Shown piece after piece: positions 53,968-64,000 of a DNA stretch of 64,000 bases (positions within the stretch are counted from its first letter, which is position 1; each line of letters begins with the position of its first letter). Below the pieces are notes generated by a model. That model ran no database searches. It saw only the letters and a list, made by a program, of their open reading frames with translations, and was not told the DNA's origin. A program made the position numbers and the translations under genes. Origin of the DNA: Amoebidium appalachense (lineage: Eukaryota > Ichthyosporea); NCBI GenBank assembly GCA_963693365.1, contig CAVNZM010000009.1, positions 7,378,001-7,442,000 on the forward strand. Direction: 5' to 3'.

Positions 53968-56900
53968 GGTGTGTGTATGTGTGTGTGTGTGTGTCTCTGG
54001 TGATGATGGTGGCGGGCTGTGGGTTTGTGGTGGGAGTGGGGTGGGTGGGGGGAGGGGGGGAGGGGGGAGCGGGGGGCAGTTTGGGACACCGTTATTCTCT
54101 TTGGTACAAGTACTTGTGTGTGAGAGGTAGTAAACGTTCCCTCGCTGTTGCCCAAGATCCCGAGAGCTCCCTACCGTTCATTTTACACATCTCTCGCCCT
54201 GCCTTCTTTGTGTTTGGGCTGTGTGTGCATGTGTGGGGAGATCCCCTCCCCCCCCCTCCCCCCCCCCCCCCCCCCCCCCCCGGGCCCTTGCTTCCTCGCC
54301 ACCATGGGTTTCGGGTAAGGATTGTCAGGGGCTGTCCTTTTCCTTTGCTCTGTGTAATCGCAAGGGGGGACAGGGGGAAACGGGGGTGGCTGTTGTGGTG
54401 GTGGTGGTTTGGATGGGGGAGGGAAAAGGGGTGTATAGGGGCGTTGTTTTTTGGGGGGGTTTGTGCCTCGGGAGGGGAAGGGGGGGGGGGGGGGGGAGGG
54501 GGAGCGAGCAAGAGGGATGGGCTGTACAGAGTAGGCAAGGGGCAGCAGAGTGGGAGAAGCCGAGTGAGAGTGTTTGTGTACGTGTTGTTAGAAAAATGTG
54601 TGCGTGTGTGGGCGGAGCACCCCGGGGGGGGGGGGGGGGGGGGAGGGAGGGAAGGGGGAGGTAATACGAAATTTGGGGCAAGAGGGGGGTAGAGGCGAGG
54701 TGTTTTCGGGGGGAGGGGGAGGGAAAGCGGAAGGGGGGGCCCTGGGGAGCGAGAAAAAGATGGGAGGGAGCGGGCATGGGGGAATGAGGAAAGTACATTC
54801 GGGTGTATCTGTTAGTTGGTGAGGGGAGGAGGGAGGGTAGGGGGGAGGGGAGGGGGAAGACGCGGGGGGGGGGGGGGGGGGGGGAGGGGGGGGGGGGGGG
54901 AGGTCATGGGGATGGGGAGCTTAGAAACTGGGGCATAGGAACCCGAATATCTGCACCCGAATATCAGTCTAATTTGATTTTTTTATTTTTTCAACAGTGG
55001 GAGCATGGAGCCTGCGTTCTACCGTGGAGACCTTTTGTTTCTGACCAAGTTTGATGATGACCCTGTGCGTGCTGGGGAGATTGTTGTGTACAAGATCAAG
55101 GGCAGGGAGATCCCTATTGTGCACAGAGTCACGAAGGTCCACGAGAGGTTTGTGGCCTTATCCCCCCCCCCCGCCTCCCCCCTCCCCGGGGGGGGGGGGG
55201 GGGGGGGGGGGGGCACAAGGGCCCTCACAAATACACATTCATACACGCACAACCGCAGCCGCCACTTCCTGCCCCCACCACTTTACCCCGAACTCCCTTT
55301 GCTCCCCTTTTCCCGTTTCCCCGTTTCCCCCTTTCCCCCTTTCTCCCTCCCCCCTCCCCCTCCCCTCCCCCCCTTTCTGGCTCTCACCACCCGCTCCTTT
55401 CAGGTGTACGACTTCCTTTTCTTTCTTCCCCACCCACCCCTCCCTCCTCTCTTTCTCTCTCTCTCTCTCTCTCTCCCTCCAACTCTCCCTCCCCCTCCCC
55501 CTCCCCTTTCCCCCCTCTCTCTCACACACATTCTCTCTCTCACTCTCTCTCAGTGTCTCCCTCGGTTTCTTTTCTCTCCTCTCTCTGTCTCCCCCCTCCT
55601 CTACCCTCCCCTCATAACCTCCCCCCCCCCCCCCCGAGTTCCTATCTATATTTTTCTTGCTTCTGCTTACTGCTGCAACTTTAACCCCCGGCCTTTCCCA
55701 CTGCCCTTGCCTGCATAAGCAACCCTGCTCGTCTCTGATCAAGACGGGTGACCTACTCATGTTCAAGTGAAACAGTATCTGAGTTGGGTTTCGTTAACGA
55801 GGGGAATAGGTCGAAACTCGGGTACTGTGGATGACGTGGGCCCCCCCTGAGGATGGGCTCTGCTTATTATGCATACTCTTTATGTATGGCTTGCATTCTG
55901 CATCGTGTTATCCGTTTGTTCTTGTGTACTTCGTACTTTTTGACGCATTCAAACCCCCCCCCCCCCCCCCCCCCGGCTCTGCTTATTATGCATACTCTTT
56001 ATGTATGGCTTGCATTCTGCATCGTGTTATCCGTTTGTTCTTGTGTACTTCGTACTTTTTGACGCATTCAAACCCCCCCCCCCCCCTGCCTCTCCCCCTC
56101 CCCTCTCCCAACTTCTCCCCTCCCCCCCCCCCCTCTCCCTTTCTCTCTCTCTACTCTTGTCTCCCCTCCCCTCACCCTACCTCCTCTCCCCTCCCTCTCT
56201 CTCCCCCTCACCCCCCCCCCCTCTCTGGCTGTCTCTCCCTTTCCTTCCCCCTTCCCCCCCCCATCCTCCATCTCATTCCCTCCTTTCTACTGTCCTTTCC
56301 TCTGTCAGCATCTCAGTCTGTTTGTCTGTCTGTGTATGTGTGTAAGTATGTGTGTGTTCCGGGAGGGGGGGGGGGGGGGGGGAGGGGGACGAGTTTTTTC
56401 GGTTGGAAGGGGGGTAGGAAAGTGGTGTGTGGCAAGAGAGTGGGCCGAGGGGTGAGGGAAGGGTATATTGAGGCGGGGGGGAGGAGGCCGGGGGAAGGGG
56501 GGGGGGGGGGGGGGGGGGGGGGAGGTAGGAACAAATGACGATCTTCGGTTTCGGCTCGTTCGTATGGCATTCGATAAACCATAGTAGCATGATGTCCGTC
56601 TTCTTTAGTATAGTAACTTTGAAGTTCACGCAGTAACACGTTGTCCCCCCCCAGTCCCAAGGGTGTAGTGCGATTCTTGACGAAGGGAGACAACAACCGT
56701 GACGATGACCGGTCTGGTGGGCTCTATGCGTACAAGCAGAACTGGCTTACTACGGGGGATATCGTGGGTCGGGCAAGAGGGTATGTACATGTCTGCCCAC
56801 ACAGATGCTCTCACTCTTTCCCTCTTTTCCTACCTCTCTCCTCTCTGGTGGGTACATGTCTACTTTCCCACCCTACCAGCCTCTCTCCCTCTCACTCTCT

Positions 56901-58382
56901 CTCCGTTTTTCTTATGCATGTACCCCCTGCCCGTCCCCCCTTCCTGTGTCTTCCCCCTCAAGAATCAGAAGGCACGGGATAGAAGGGTTTCTGTTCTGTG
57001 TTGTATGGTTGGGTATGAGGGGAAAGCCGCGGGGGGGGGGGGGGGGGGGGGGGGGGGGGCTAAAATCATGATGTGGCATTCCTTTACCAGCCTCTTTCCT
57101 CGTCATCTAAACGCTTTCTCCCTCCATGCTCTGCCTGAGCCTCCCCCCCCCCCCCCCCCCCCCCCCTGGCCGCCGTGGGGAAGCTTTTTGACTTGATGCA
57201 AAGGTGTTGGTGATGTTGCACGGTTTATGACCTTGCCTGTGTCATGCATGCCATCCTGGTTGATTGTTGTACGTGTTCTACATCGTGCCCCCCCCCTCCC
57301 CCCCCCCCCCCCCCCCCCCCCCCCCCGATTTTCCCCTTTGATTGCGAATTCTGCGGCCTTCGGGACTTAATTCTTTTCAGCTGGTGTTTTATGTGAGCCA
57401 GGGAAGTATCGACTTAGGTAGCGACGGGGGAGCTTCCTAGAAGCCCCGTCTCCTGAGTTCCTTTCTATATTTTTCTTGCTTCTGTTTACTGCTGCAACCT
57501 TAACCCCCGGCCTTTCCCACTGCCCTTGCCTGCATAAGCAACCCTCGTCTCTGATCAAGACGGGTGACCTACCCATGTTCAAGTGAAACAGTATCTGAGT
57601 TGGGTTTCGTTAACGAGGTGAATAGGTCGAAACTCGGGTACTGTGGATGACGTGGGCCCCCCCTGAGGATGGGCTCTGCTTATTATGCATACTCTTTATG
57701 TATGGCTTGCATTCTGCATCGTGTTATCCGTTTGTTCTTGTGTACTTCGTACTTTTTGACGCATTCAAACCCCCCCCCCCCCCTCTTCTACACACACGTC
57801 ATCTTTTCAGCGAGCACAGGCACACACATACACACACACACACATGCACGCACGCACGCATGCACACGCACACACAAAACACACACACACACACTCACTC
57901 ACCTGTCCGTTTCACTTGTCCCTAATTGTGCATTTTTGTGCATTCCCCTCGGTTCCTGTTGAGCTCTTTGTCCGACTCACATCGTTTCACCTCGCTCATT
58001 TCTTGTGGTTCCTCCTATCCCATTCCTTCCTTCCTGGCGCTAATTCATCTTATCTCGGCCTCTCATGGTTTAGTAGCTGCACTTGTCTCCCCCCCCCCCC
58101 CCCCCCCCCCCCCCTGATGATGGGCTCTGTTGAAGTGTCTTCTGCCTGCACGCTTAGTTGTTTGATTTTGGATTTCCCACTTTTGTGACGTTTTTAGTTG
58201 TTGCTCTTTGTTGTCTCCTCCATATTTCCAACCCTCTAACGCATACATCACCACCCACCCCCCTCCCCCCCCCCCCCCCCCCCCCCCTCCCCCACACACA
58301 TACACACACCCGGGCGTCCTAACTCGGCCTTCCCTTTCGCGAATTTGATGCCTTGATTGTGTGTGTGTGTGTGCGTGCGTGC

Positions 58383-58457
<75 letters not shown>

Positions 58458-58713
58458 CGCGTTCCTGTGCCCGCGTGTCTCTCTGTCAGTTCGAATGTGT
58501 CTGCGCGGCCATGTGTGCATATGCATGTCCCCATGCATGTGTGTGTGTGTACCCCTGCCTTTTCCATTATGCATTGTCTCACTTCGCACGTGTCTCTCTT
58601 CCAGTTGGATCCCCAAGATTGGCATGGTGACCATCATCATGAACGACTACCCCCAACTCAAGGTTGTCCTTTTGGCCGGCCTGGGCCTCTATGTTTTGCT
58701 AAACAGAGAATAG
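53241..58713 (+). CDS. SEC11: SEC11 catalytic subunit of signal peptidase complex
   Basis: Membrane serine protease of the endoplasmic reticulum that removes signal peptides from secreted proteins. Exons 53241-53404, 54998-55147, 56655-56780 and 58605-58713; 549 nt, 182 aa (human SEC11A 179), stop TAG, phases consistent. The N-terminal membrane anchor is [20 protein letters not shown]. The catalytic serine is in SGSMEP (Ser57), the histidine in IVHRV (His97), and the conserved aspartates in KGDNN (Asp117) and the DDR that follows. The C-terminal [17 protein letters not shown] block and hydrophobic end match the family. A 3-residue insertion (SGG/AY area) distinguishes it from human. Introns hold large G- and C-rich tracts and two copies of the interspersed element. 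It is divergent from FANCB. Confidence 0.97.
55636..55953 (-). repeat. Interspersed element, copy 3, truncated
   Basis: Inverted relative to copy 1 and cut on one side by a C run at 55621-55635, so only the left three-quarters remain. It lies in SEC11 intron 2. Confidence 0.85.
55975..56073 (-). repeat. Interspersed element, partial duplicate of copy 3
   Basis: Repeats the last 99 bp of copy 3 (GGCTCTGCTTATTATGCATA ... GACGCATTCAAA) directly after its C run, suggesting duplication through the homopolymer. Confidence 0.85.
57327..57769 (-). repeat. G-tract-bounded interspersed element, copy 4 (full length)
   Basis: A full-length inverted copy lying between two C runs in SEC11 intron 3. Compared with copy 1 it has scattered substitutions and a 3-bp deletion in GACGAGCAGGGTTGC. 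Confidence 0.85.
58378..58455 (+). repeat. (GT)n microsatellite in SEC11 intron 3
   Basis: A nearly pure GT array with GTGC interruptions at the left; it ends about 150 nt before the exon 4 acceptor. Confidence 0.9.
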
Positions 58714-59144
58714 TTGTGTGAATGTTATTTGGTTTCTTTTTCTTCGAGGGGAGGGGGGGGGGGGGGGGGGAGGGGGGGGGGGAGGTGGGGAGGGTGTCTG
58801 CTTTTTTTGGAAGGGGGGACAAGGCGAGACACAGTTGCATGTTTTTCAACACATTTGAGAGGGTGTGTGCAAGCACGCAGACAGGCGCACCGCATCACAC
58901 ACGCACGCGCACACAAACACAGACATACAGAGAGAGAGAGAGAGAGGGAGAGAGAGAGAGAGAGAGAGAGAGATTTTACCAGCAACACATTTTCATTCAA
59001 AACACACACACGCCTGTATTTGATAGACATGTACACAGTCACACACGCGCACAAGTGTTGATTGCGACTGTCCCATGGGTATACGTATGTACGGCTCTGT
59101 CGTGCGGAACACAAAATAACATGAAAAAACACCGTCGATGATAA

Positions 59145-59150
59145 AATAAA
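59145..59150 (+). terminator. Likely polyadenylation signal of SEC11
   Basis: AATAAA in unique sequence 432 nt after the SEC11 stop, following (GA)n and CA-rich DNA. Confidence 0.4.
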
Positions 59151-59201
59151 CAACTAGATGAATATGTACCAAGCCTATCAAATGTGAAGGTGAGGGCGTG
59201 G

Positions 59202-59288
59202 TGACGTCATACTGACATTATGTCGACTTCACGTGACGAATGAACACGTGTTCATTAGTGATAGGGGTGGTGCGTTCCTAACCAATCA
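59202..59288. promoter_or_regulatory. Promoter-like cluster: CRE, E-boxes and CCAAT box
   Basis: Within 90 bp: perfect CRE TGACGTCA (59202-59209), an E-box in TTCACGTGACG, a 14-bp perfect palindrome TGAACACGTGTTCA (59241-59254) holding a second CACGTG, and CCAATCA (59282-59288). It could drive a gene to the right (+), but none was identified. Confidence 0.5.
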
Positions 59289-59299
59289 CGGACGTTCTA

Positions 59300-60470
59300 T
59301 TTTTAGAATGGCTCACGGATTTTGATGATGTCATCCCGGCAGCTTTTTCACCTCGTCACTTGCAGCCTAGGCCTCAGTCTCGAGCTCTGCGGCCGTTCCA
59401 AAACCCGGCCACCCGCTCTGTCTGCCGACATAACAGTTTTCAAACCTGATCGTTTTCCGCTTTTCCCAAAAATACTCACTAACATCGCCTCAAGCATCGT
59501 GCATAGGCATGTATATCTTTAGAGAAAACCTGCAGCTATAGTTGGAAGCTCATAAGTGTTCCCTTGCAGCTCTACTTCTGCCCATTTTGTAGCCCATGTT
59601 AACGTTTTTCTTAGTAAACACAGCTAGAGCAGTGACTGCAAACGTTTCCAGAAAACCTTTCTGCCTGGATCCAAGCAATGTTTCATATGTTTCTTTTCCT
59701 ATCTATGAATACACCGTTGGAAAATTCATTGGAATCACTAATTATCTACTCTTTTTGATTGACTGTCATCTACATCACTTTACAAGTTCAGGTTGCTCTC
59801 TCTTCGTCTAGATCTTTGAGAAAGCTTTGTCGGCTTTGAATTCGCCCCTCTCAACCTAGCGACACTTTTACCACACCCTCACACTACTAGGGATACTAAC
59901 TAGTTATTTGTAAGGAACAATGCCTGTGTGGCACCTTCAAAGCACAAATGGCTAGGACAAGCAACTAGTGCCACAGACGTCATCGAATCCTTGTACTCCA
60001 TATACGGTATTTGGCCCGAAGCAGAAGCACGTGCAGCGGTCACTTCCACCCTTCGCGTTATTAACAGTGATGTGGCAAAACATCACTCCCAGGCAGTGAA
60101 CGTAGTACTCTCCGATCTGGCCTCCCGTGTTTTTGCATTGAAGTTTACGACGTTGATGTTACTGAAGCGCGCAGGCAAACTTTTCTTGCGGCACATGAAG
60201 TGGGTAGGGAGAGGATGGCGCGCGACAGAGTGGAGCCAGATCACAGGAACGAAGCGCATGTGATTAAGGAAATGGGGGGTAGAGTCCTGTGGACGATTGT
60301 GGACCAAAGGAGCTGGATAAGGTCGTGCCGCATGATGCGAATCGTAAAGGGGATGGGGTCGTTGTGTAACAGCGAGGTGTGCATAGGGTGAGACTGTCAG
60401 TGTTTTTCGGCGTGCACATTGGCGGAGGTTGATGTTCTGGGGTTGTGTGATGTTACATAATTTGGTTTGG
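59300..60470 (+). other. Unique region with unrecognised open stretches
   Basis: A gene-like, non-repetitive stretch after the promoter-like cluster. The most protein-like part, about 59931-60263, reads with balanced composition (ESLYSIYGIWPEAEARAAV, then VVLSDLASRVFALKFTTLML) but has no ATG at its start. A possible donor (TGG|GTAGGG) is near 60203. I do not recognise a family. It may be an exon or chance. Confidence 0.3.
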
Positions 60471-60499
60471 TGTTTGTCTACTGAAAATGGTTTGTGGGT

Positions 60500-60554
<55 letters not shown>
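60500..60554 (+). repeat. Longest pure G homopolymer in the window, 55 bases
   Basis: An uninterrupted G run as given, followed by (GGT)n and more G-rich DNA to about 60686. Its exact length may be affected by sequencing and assembly. Confidence 0.85.
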
Positions 60555-60555
<1 letters not shown>

Positions 60556-60889
60556 GGTGGTTTGTTGTTATTTATTTTATTTTTTGGTGGTGGTGGTGGT
60601 GTTGGTGGTGGTGGGGTGGGGTGGGGTGGGGGGAGGGAAAGGAAAAGGGGGGGGGGGGGGGGGGGGGGAGGGGGGGGGGGGGGGGGTTGACAAATAGCAC
60701 CAACATTGTTGTTACGAAATATAATACAAGTGCATGGGTATGTGATACTATTGAAATAGCTACTGCACATGTTTGTGGCACCCCAGCGCGTAGAACATAC
60801 ACGCACGCGCGCACGCGTACACACACACACACACACAAACCCACACACACTTTCTAATTCGTATGGTCTCTGTTATGCGTGAATAATGT

Positions 60890-61468
60890 ACCACCCGATA
60901 CCGTAGTTGATGGTCCGCAAGCAAGAAGTGTTGTTGCCCACCGTGAATGCAACACCTTCGAGTTAATATATAAGATGCCAGTAAATGATGCTAATACAAG
61001 CAAGCCTTCACTGAATGTATGTATATATATGTAGATATATGTAGATATACAAAGATGTAATTACGGATGTTGAATGTTTGGGTGTCATTTTCGTAAACAT
61101 GGCATTAAAACCGTTCCATGCACTTGCTCTTAGACAGGAAGTTATTATTATAATTTTTTAAATAGGAAAAAAATATGATGGGGGCAGAGAAGAGAGGTGG
61201 GGTGGGGTGGGTGAGGGGGATGGGTAATCACGCCCTTTCTTAACATTCGCACTTCCCGTCCCCCTCCCCCCCCCCCCCCCCCCCCTCCCCCCCGCTCTCC
61301 CTCCCCCCCGACCCATGTTGAACAGTCGGGCCCGTCCCAGCCCACCCCCGTCCTATAGAACACACACACACACACACTCTAACATGTGGTACAGGATTAC
61401 ATACGCAGAGCAAGTGGTATGTAAACGACTGTTTTTATTTTGGCCCCCCCCTCCCCCCCCCCCCCCCC

Positions 61469-61499
<31 letters not shown>

Positions 61500-62050
61500 G
61501 AAAGAAAGAAAGAAAGAAAAAAAACACACACACACACACACACGCACGAGACATCGCCGCAATTAAAACCCATCACCTTTCTCCTGCATGGTGTATATGG
61601 GCCGAGTTTTCAAACATGGGACAGATGGTGGTGGCGGGGGCAAGGGGGGGGGGGGGGGAGGGGGGAGGGAAGGGAGGGTACTATGTATTTTGTAGAGAAA
61701 AAAGAGCAAGTGAATGCGCTCTGTTTTCTCTTTTCCTTTTCTTCCTTTCTTTCCTTTTTTTATTTTTATTTTTATTTTATTTTATTTATTTTTTTTTGTG
61801 GGGAGGGGGGGGGGGGGGGGGGGGGGGGGATTGTTTCACCTCGTCCTGTTCCCCCTCTACTGCTACTCTACGTGTCGTAGCTGTTTCAGGTGGCACTCCC
61901 GGTAGGCCTTCCTTCTCATTGCGTCTCCCCTCTCTACTCTTATTCTAGGGGTCCTACGTAGGGAGGGGGATTTTGGATGTTAGGAGGATATTCTTGGATA
62001 GTGATTTGGTGCTCATGCACTTGAGAATATTTCCAGGATGTCGAATGCAA
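60890..62050. other. Intergenic DNA with AT-rich and homopolymer tracts
   Basis: AT-rich unique sequence at 60850-61190 (with TATATATGTAGATATA repeats near 61020-61050), C-rich tract at 61255-61310 and 61444-61490, T-rich then G-rich tract at 61730-61830. No gene recognised. Confidence 0.55.
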
Positions 62051-62108
62051 AGGGAGGGGAACCTTTTCTAAAATCATCTAAAGTATTCTGATTTTAGGGT
62101 TTAGTGTT

Positions 62109-62139
<31 letters not shown>

Positions 62140-62159
62140 GGGGGGGGGGGGGGGGGGGG

Positions 62160-62720
62160 AGGCAGGAAGCGGATGATAATTCTTCTCGATTTTGGCAGAG
62201 CCTGGTAGCATGCACAGTCATCTTGTACTCAGGATTCCAGACCGGGGAAACCCCCACGTAGATGGCAGGGAGGGAGGGAGAGCAGAGAGGGGGATGGGGG
62301 AGGGGGGAAAGAGGGGAATGGGGAAAGAGGGGGAAGGGGGGTACACACATACAAACACGCATGCGTGTGCATATGCACGCACGTAGGAACGCAAGTAGGC
62401 ACACGCACGCACACACATCACCAGAATGCCATTGAATGGACCCTACTGTACACGTCTGTAAGCAGCGTATCCTGAATACATACAGTCAAGCACGTGCACA
62501 ACGGGTTATATTGTCATAAATTGATCTATGTACCCTTTCTTTCTCTATCTGAAACTGGAACACGGATGCGCGATTTCAGAATCTGCAGACTTTTGAACTT
62601 CACACAGATAAAGTTGCAAACAAAGGAATGAGTTGTAGACTTTCGGGTGGGAAGGGGGGGAGAAAAAGGTTGGGGGGGGGGGGGGGGGGGAGGGGGAGGG
62701 GTGTGGGGGGGGGGGGGGAG

Positions 62721-62760
<40 letters not shown>

Positions 62761-62860
62761 AAACAAAAACATATTCCGAAAACGTAACCTGGAACTATAT
62801 CAGAAAGCAACACTTTTGAACTACTCACAGCTTCCACACATGGTACAGTCACTAGAGGGA
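62160..62860 (-). other. Possible exons of an unrecognised minus-strand gene
   Basis: Three short minus-strand stretches have balanced composition: about 62270-62175 (YVGVSPVWNPEYKMTVHATR), about 62650-62535 (ending KSRIRVPVSDRERK), and about 62852-62765 (TVPCVEA before a GTGAGT donor). They are separated by G-rich tracts. I do not recognise a family and could not join them with matching phases. The promoter-like cluster at 63.5 kb lies upstream of them. Confidence 0.25.
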
Positions 62861-63534
62861 TAGTGATTGTTTTTTGTTTTTTGTTTTTTTGTTTTTTTTT
62901 TAATTGAATTTCATTTCGGTCGGGGCATCAGACAGAACTGATTATGGATATATAGTACAGTTGCCATAGACACAACGAGATAGTCGCTGAGATAGCTTCA
63001 CCGGATATCCAACGAGATATAGCAAAAAAGAGGACTGTACCGTAAACTGCTAAAAGCTGCACATAGTAAGTGGAGCCGGAAAAAAAGTGCATCGCAATTC
63101 GAGCAAAAAGGTGCTCTTAAAACAGGCCAACCCCCCCCCCTCCCCCCCCCTCCCCCCCCCCCCCAAAAAAAAAAAAAAAAAAAAAAAAAAGCGAACAGAG
63201 AAAAATGATCATAAGCAGAAAAAGAAACACTGAATAAGCCCATGCCACATCCCCCTTGGACCCATAGGTACCCATACAAAGACTCCGTGGTGTAAGAGAT
63301 GACGTCTATCAAACCCGGTCAAAAACCAATACACAAATGCCCAACAACAAGAGAGTCTATTGTGAAATCCGGTGTTCAGCAACCTAACTCCTATCCCCCC
63401 TCCCCCCTCCCCCCTGTCCCCCCCCCCCCTCCCTCCCCTCCCCCCCCCCCTCACCCCCCCCCCCCCCCTCGGCGCCTTCTCTCCTTTCTACACAGTACTT
63501 TTTGCATTGAATCTTTTCAGCCGCTGTGTGAACT

Positions 63535-63632
63535 CTGACGTCAGTTTAACGAAACATGACGTCACGGGGTCGTGCCGTGCCTCCTCCCCGTCCACCCCCG
63601 AATAGTCCTCCGTCTCCCCGTCATCTGATTGG
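63535..63632. promoter_or_regulatory. Promoter-like cluster: two CREs and an inverted CCAAT box
   Basis: CTGACGTCAG (63535-63544), TGACGTCA (63557-63564) and TGATTGG (63626-63632) in a short stretch of unique DNA between C-rich and G-rich tracts. It could serve a gene starting beyond the right edge or the possible minus-strand exons to the left. Confidence 0.45.
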
Positions 63633-63699
63633 TCGCTCTTCTCCTTGTTGCTTTCCTAATATGGTAGTGGTGGTGGTGGAAGTGCACAGGTGCACGTGG

Positions 63700-63766
63700 G
63701 GGGAGACGGTGGGAGGGAGGAGGGAGGGGCGGGGGGGGGGGGGGGGAGAGGGAGGAGTGGAGGGGG

Positions 63767-63803
<37 letters not shown>

Positions 63804-64000
63804 GGGGGGAGAGGATGGAGGTTTGGGGGAGGGTAGGGAGGCCGTGGGCGGGCGGGCGGCGGGCGGTGGGCGGGCGGGCCAGGGGCCGGGGGGAGGGGGG
63901 GGGGGGGGGAGGGGGGGAGGGGGGGGGGAGAGGGGGGGGGAGAGGGAGGGGGGGGGGGGGGGGGGGGGGGAGGGGGAGATTAAGTGGTGAGATAAGATGG
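63700..64000. repeat. G-rich low-complexity tract at the right edge
   Basis: G homopolymers with A interruptions, one (GT)n at 63770-63800 and a GGGC-rich stretch at 63848-63890. No gene seen. Confidence 0.8.

Overview
This window is nuclear DNA of a eukaryote with many introns, most likely a single-celled relative of animals (a holozoan protist; the group cannot be fixed from this window). Genes are split by GT-AG introns of 0.35-2.9 kb. TAA, TAG and TGA are all used as stops. The best-resolved proteins are closest to animal families by eye: Rab11, SEC11, a DMAC2L/ATP-synthase factor-B-like protein, TMEM42 and FANCB. Yet the window also encodes a mitochondrial-type homocitrate synthase, the first enzyme of the alpha-aminoadipate route to lysine, which animals lack. 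I reconstructed the exons by hand from splice sites, reading frame and remembered family sequences, and checked that phases and total lengths agree.

Layout: 3-807 (+) end of a GATA zinc-finger gene; 16140-3712 (-) homocitrate synthase, 14 exons, converging on the GATA gene; 24645-18498 (-) DMAC2L-like mitochondrial LRR protein, 6 exons; 25678-31096 (+) Rab11, 7 exons, divergent from DMAC2L; 31.1-38.1 kb a repeat-rich stretch with an orphan terminal exon; 38136-about 41631 (+) TMEM42-like membrane protein; 52565-44926 (-) a probable FANCB gene, 4 exons in my model; 53241-58713 (+) SEC11 catalytic subunit of signal peptidase, divergent from FANCB; 58.7-64 kb mostly repeats, with two promoter-like clusters and weak unassigned exons.

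The non-coding DNA is dominated by very long G/C homopolymers, (CA/GT)n, (GA/CT)n and C-rich or G-rich degenerate tracts. Many long apparent reading frames in them (poly-P, poly-G, H-T or C-V alternation) are artefacts. Some of these microsatellites form the splice sites themselves. A family of interspersed elements about 430 bp long, bounded by G tracts, is scattered in both orientations.

The most interesting item is the homocitrate synthase. Its last two exons add a domain that looks like the conserved linker region of the lysine-degrading enzyme LKR/SDH (LOR/SDH region, Pfam Saccharop_dh_N), so a biosynthetic enzyme seems to carry a domain known from lysine breakdown enzymes. Also notable are the four-fold tandem repeat of a 3' splice-site module in one of its introns, introns with complementary GT and CA repeats at opposite ends, and a FANCB homologue outside animals.
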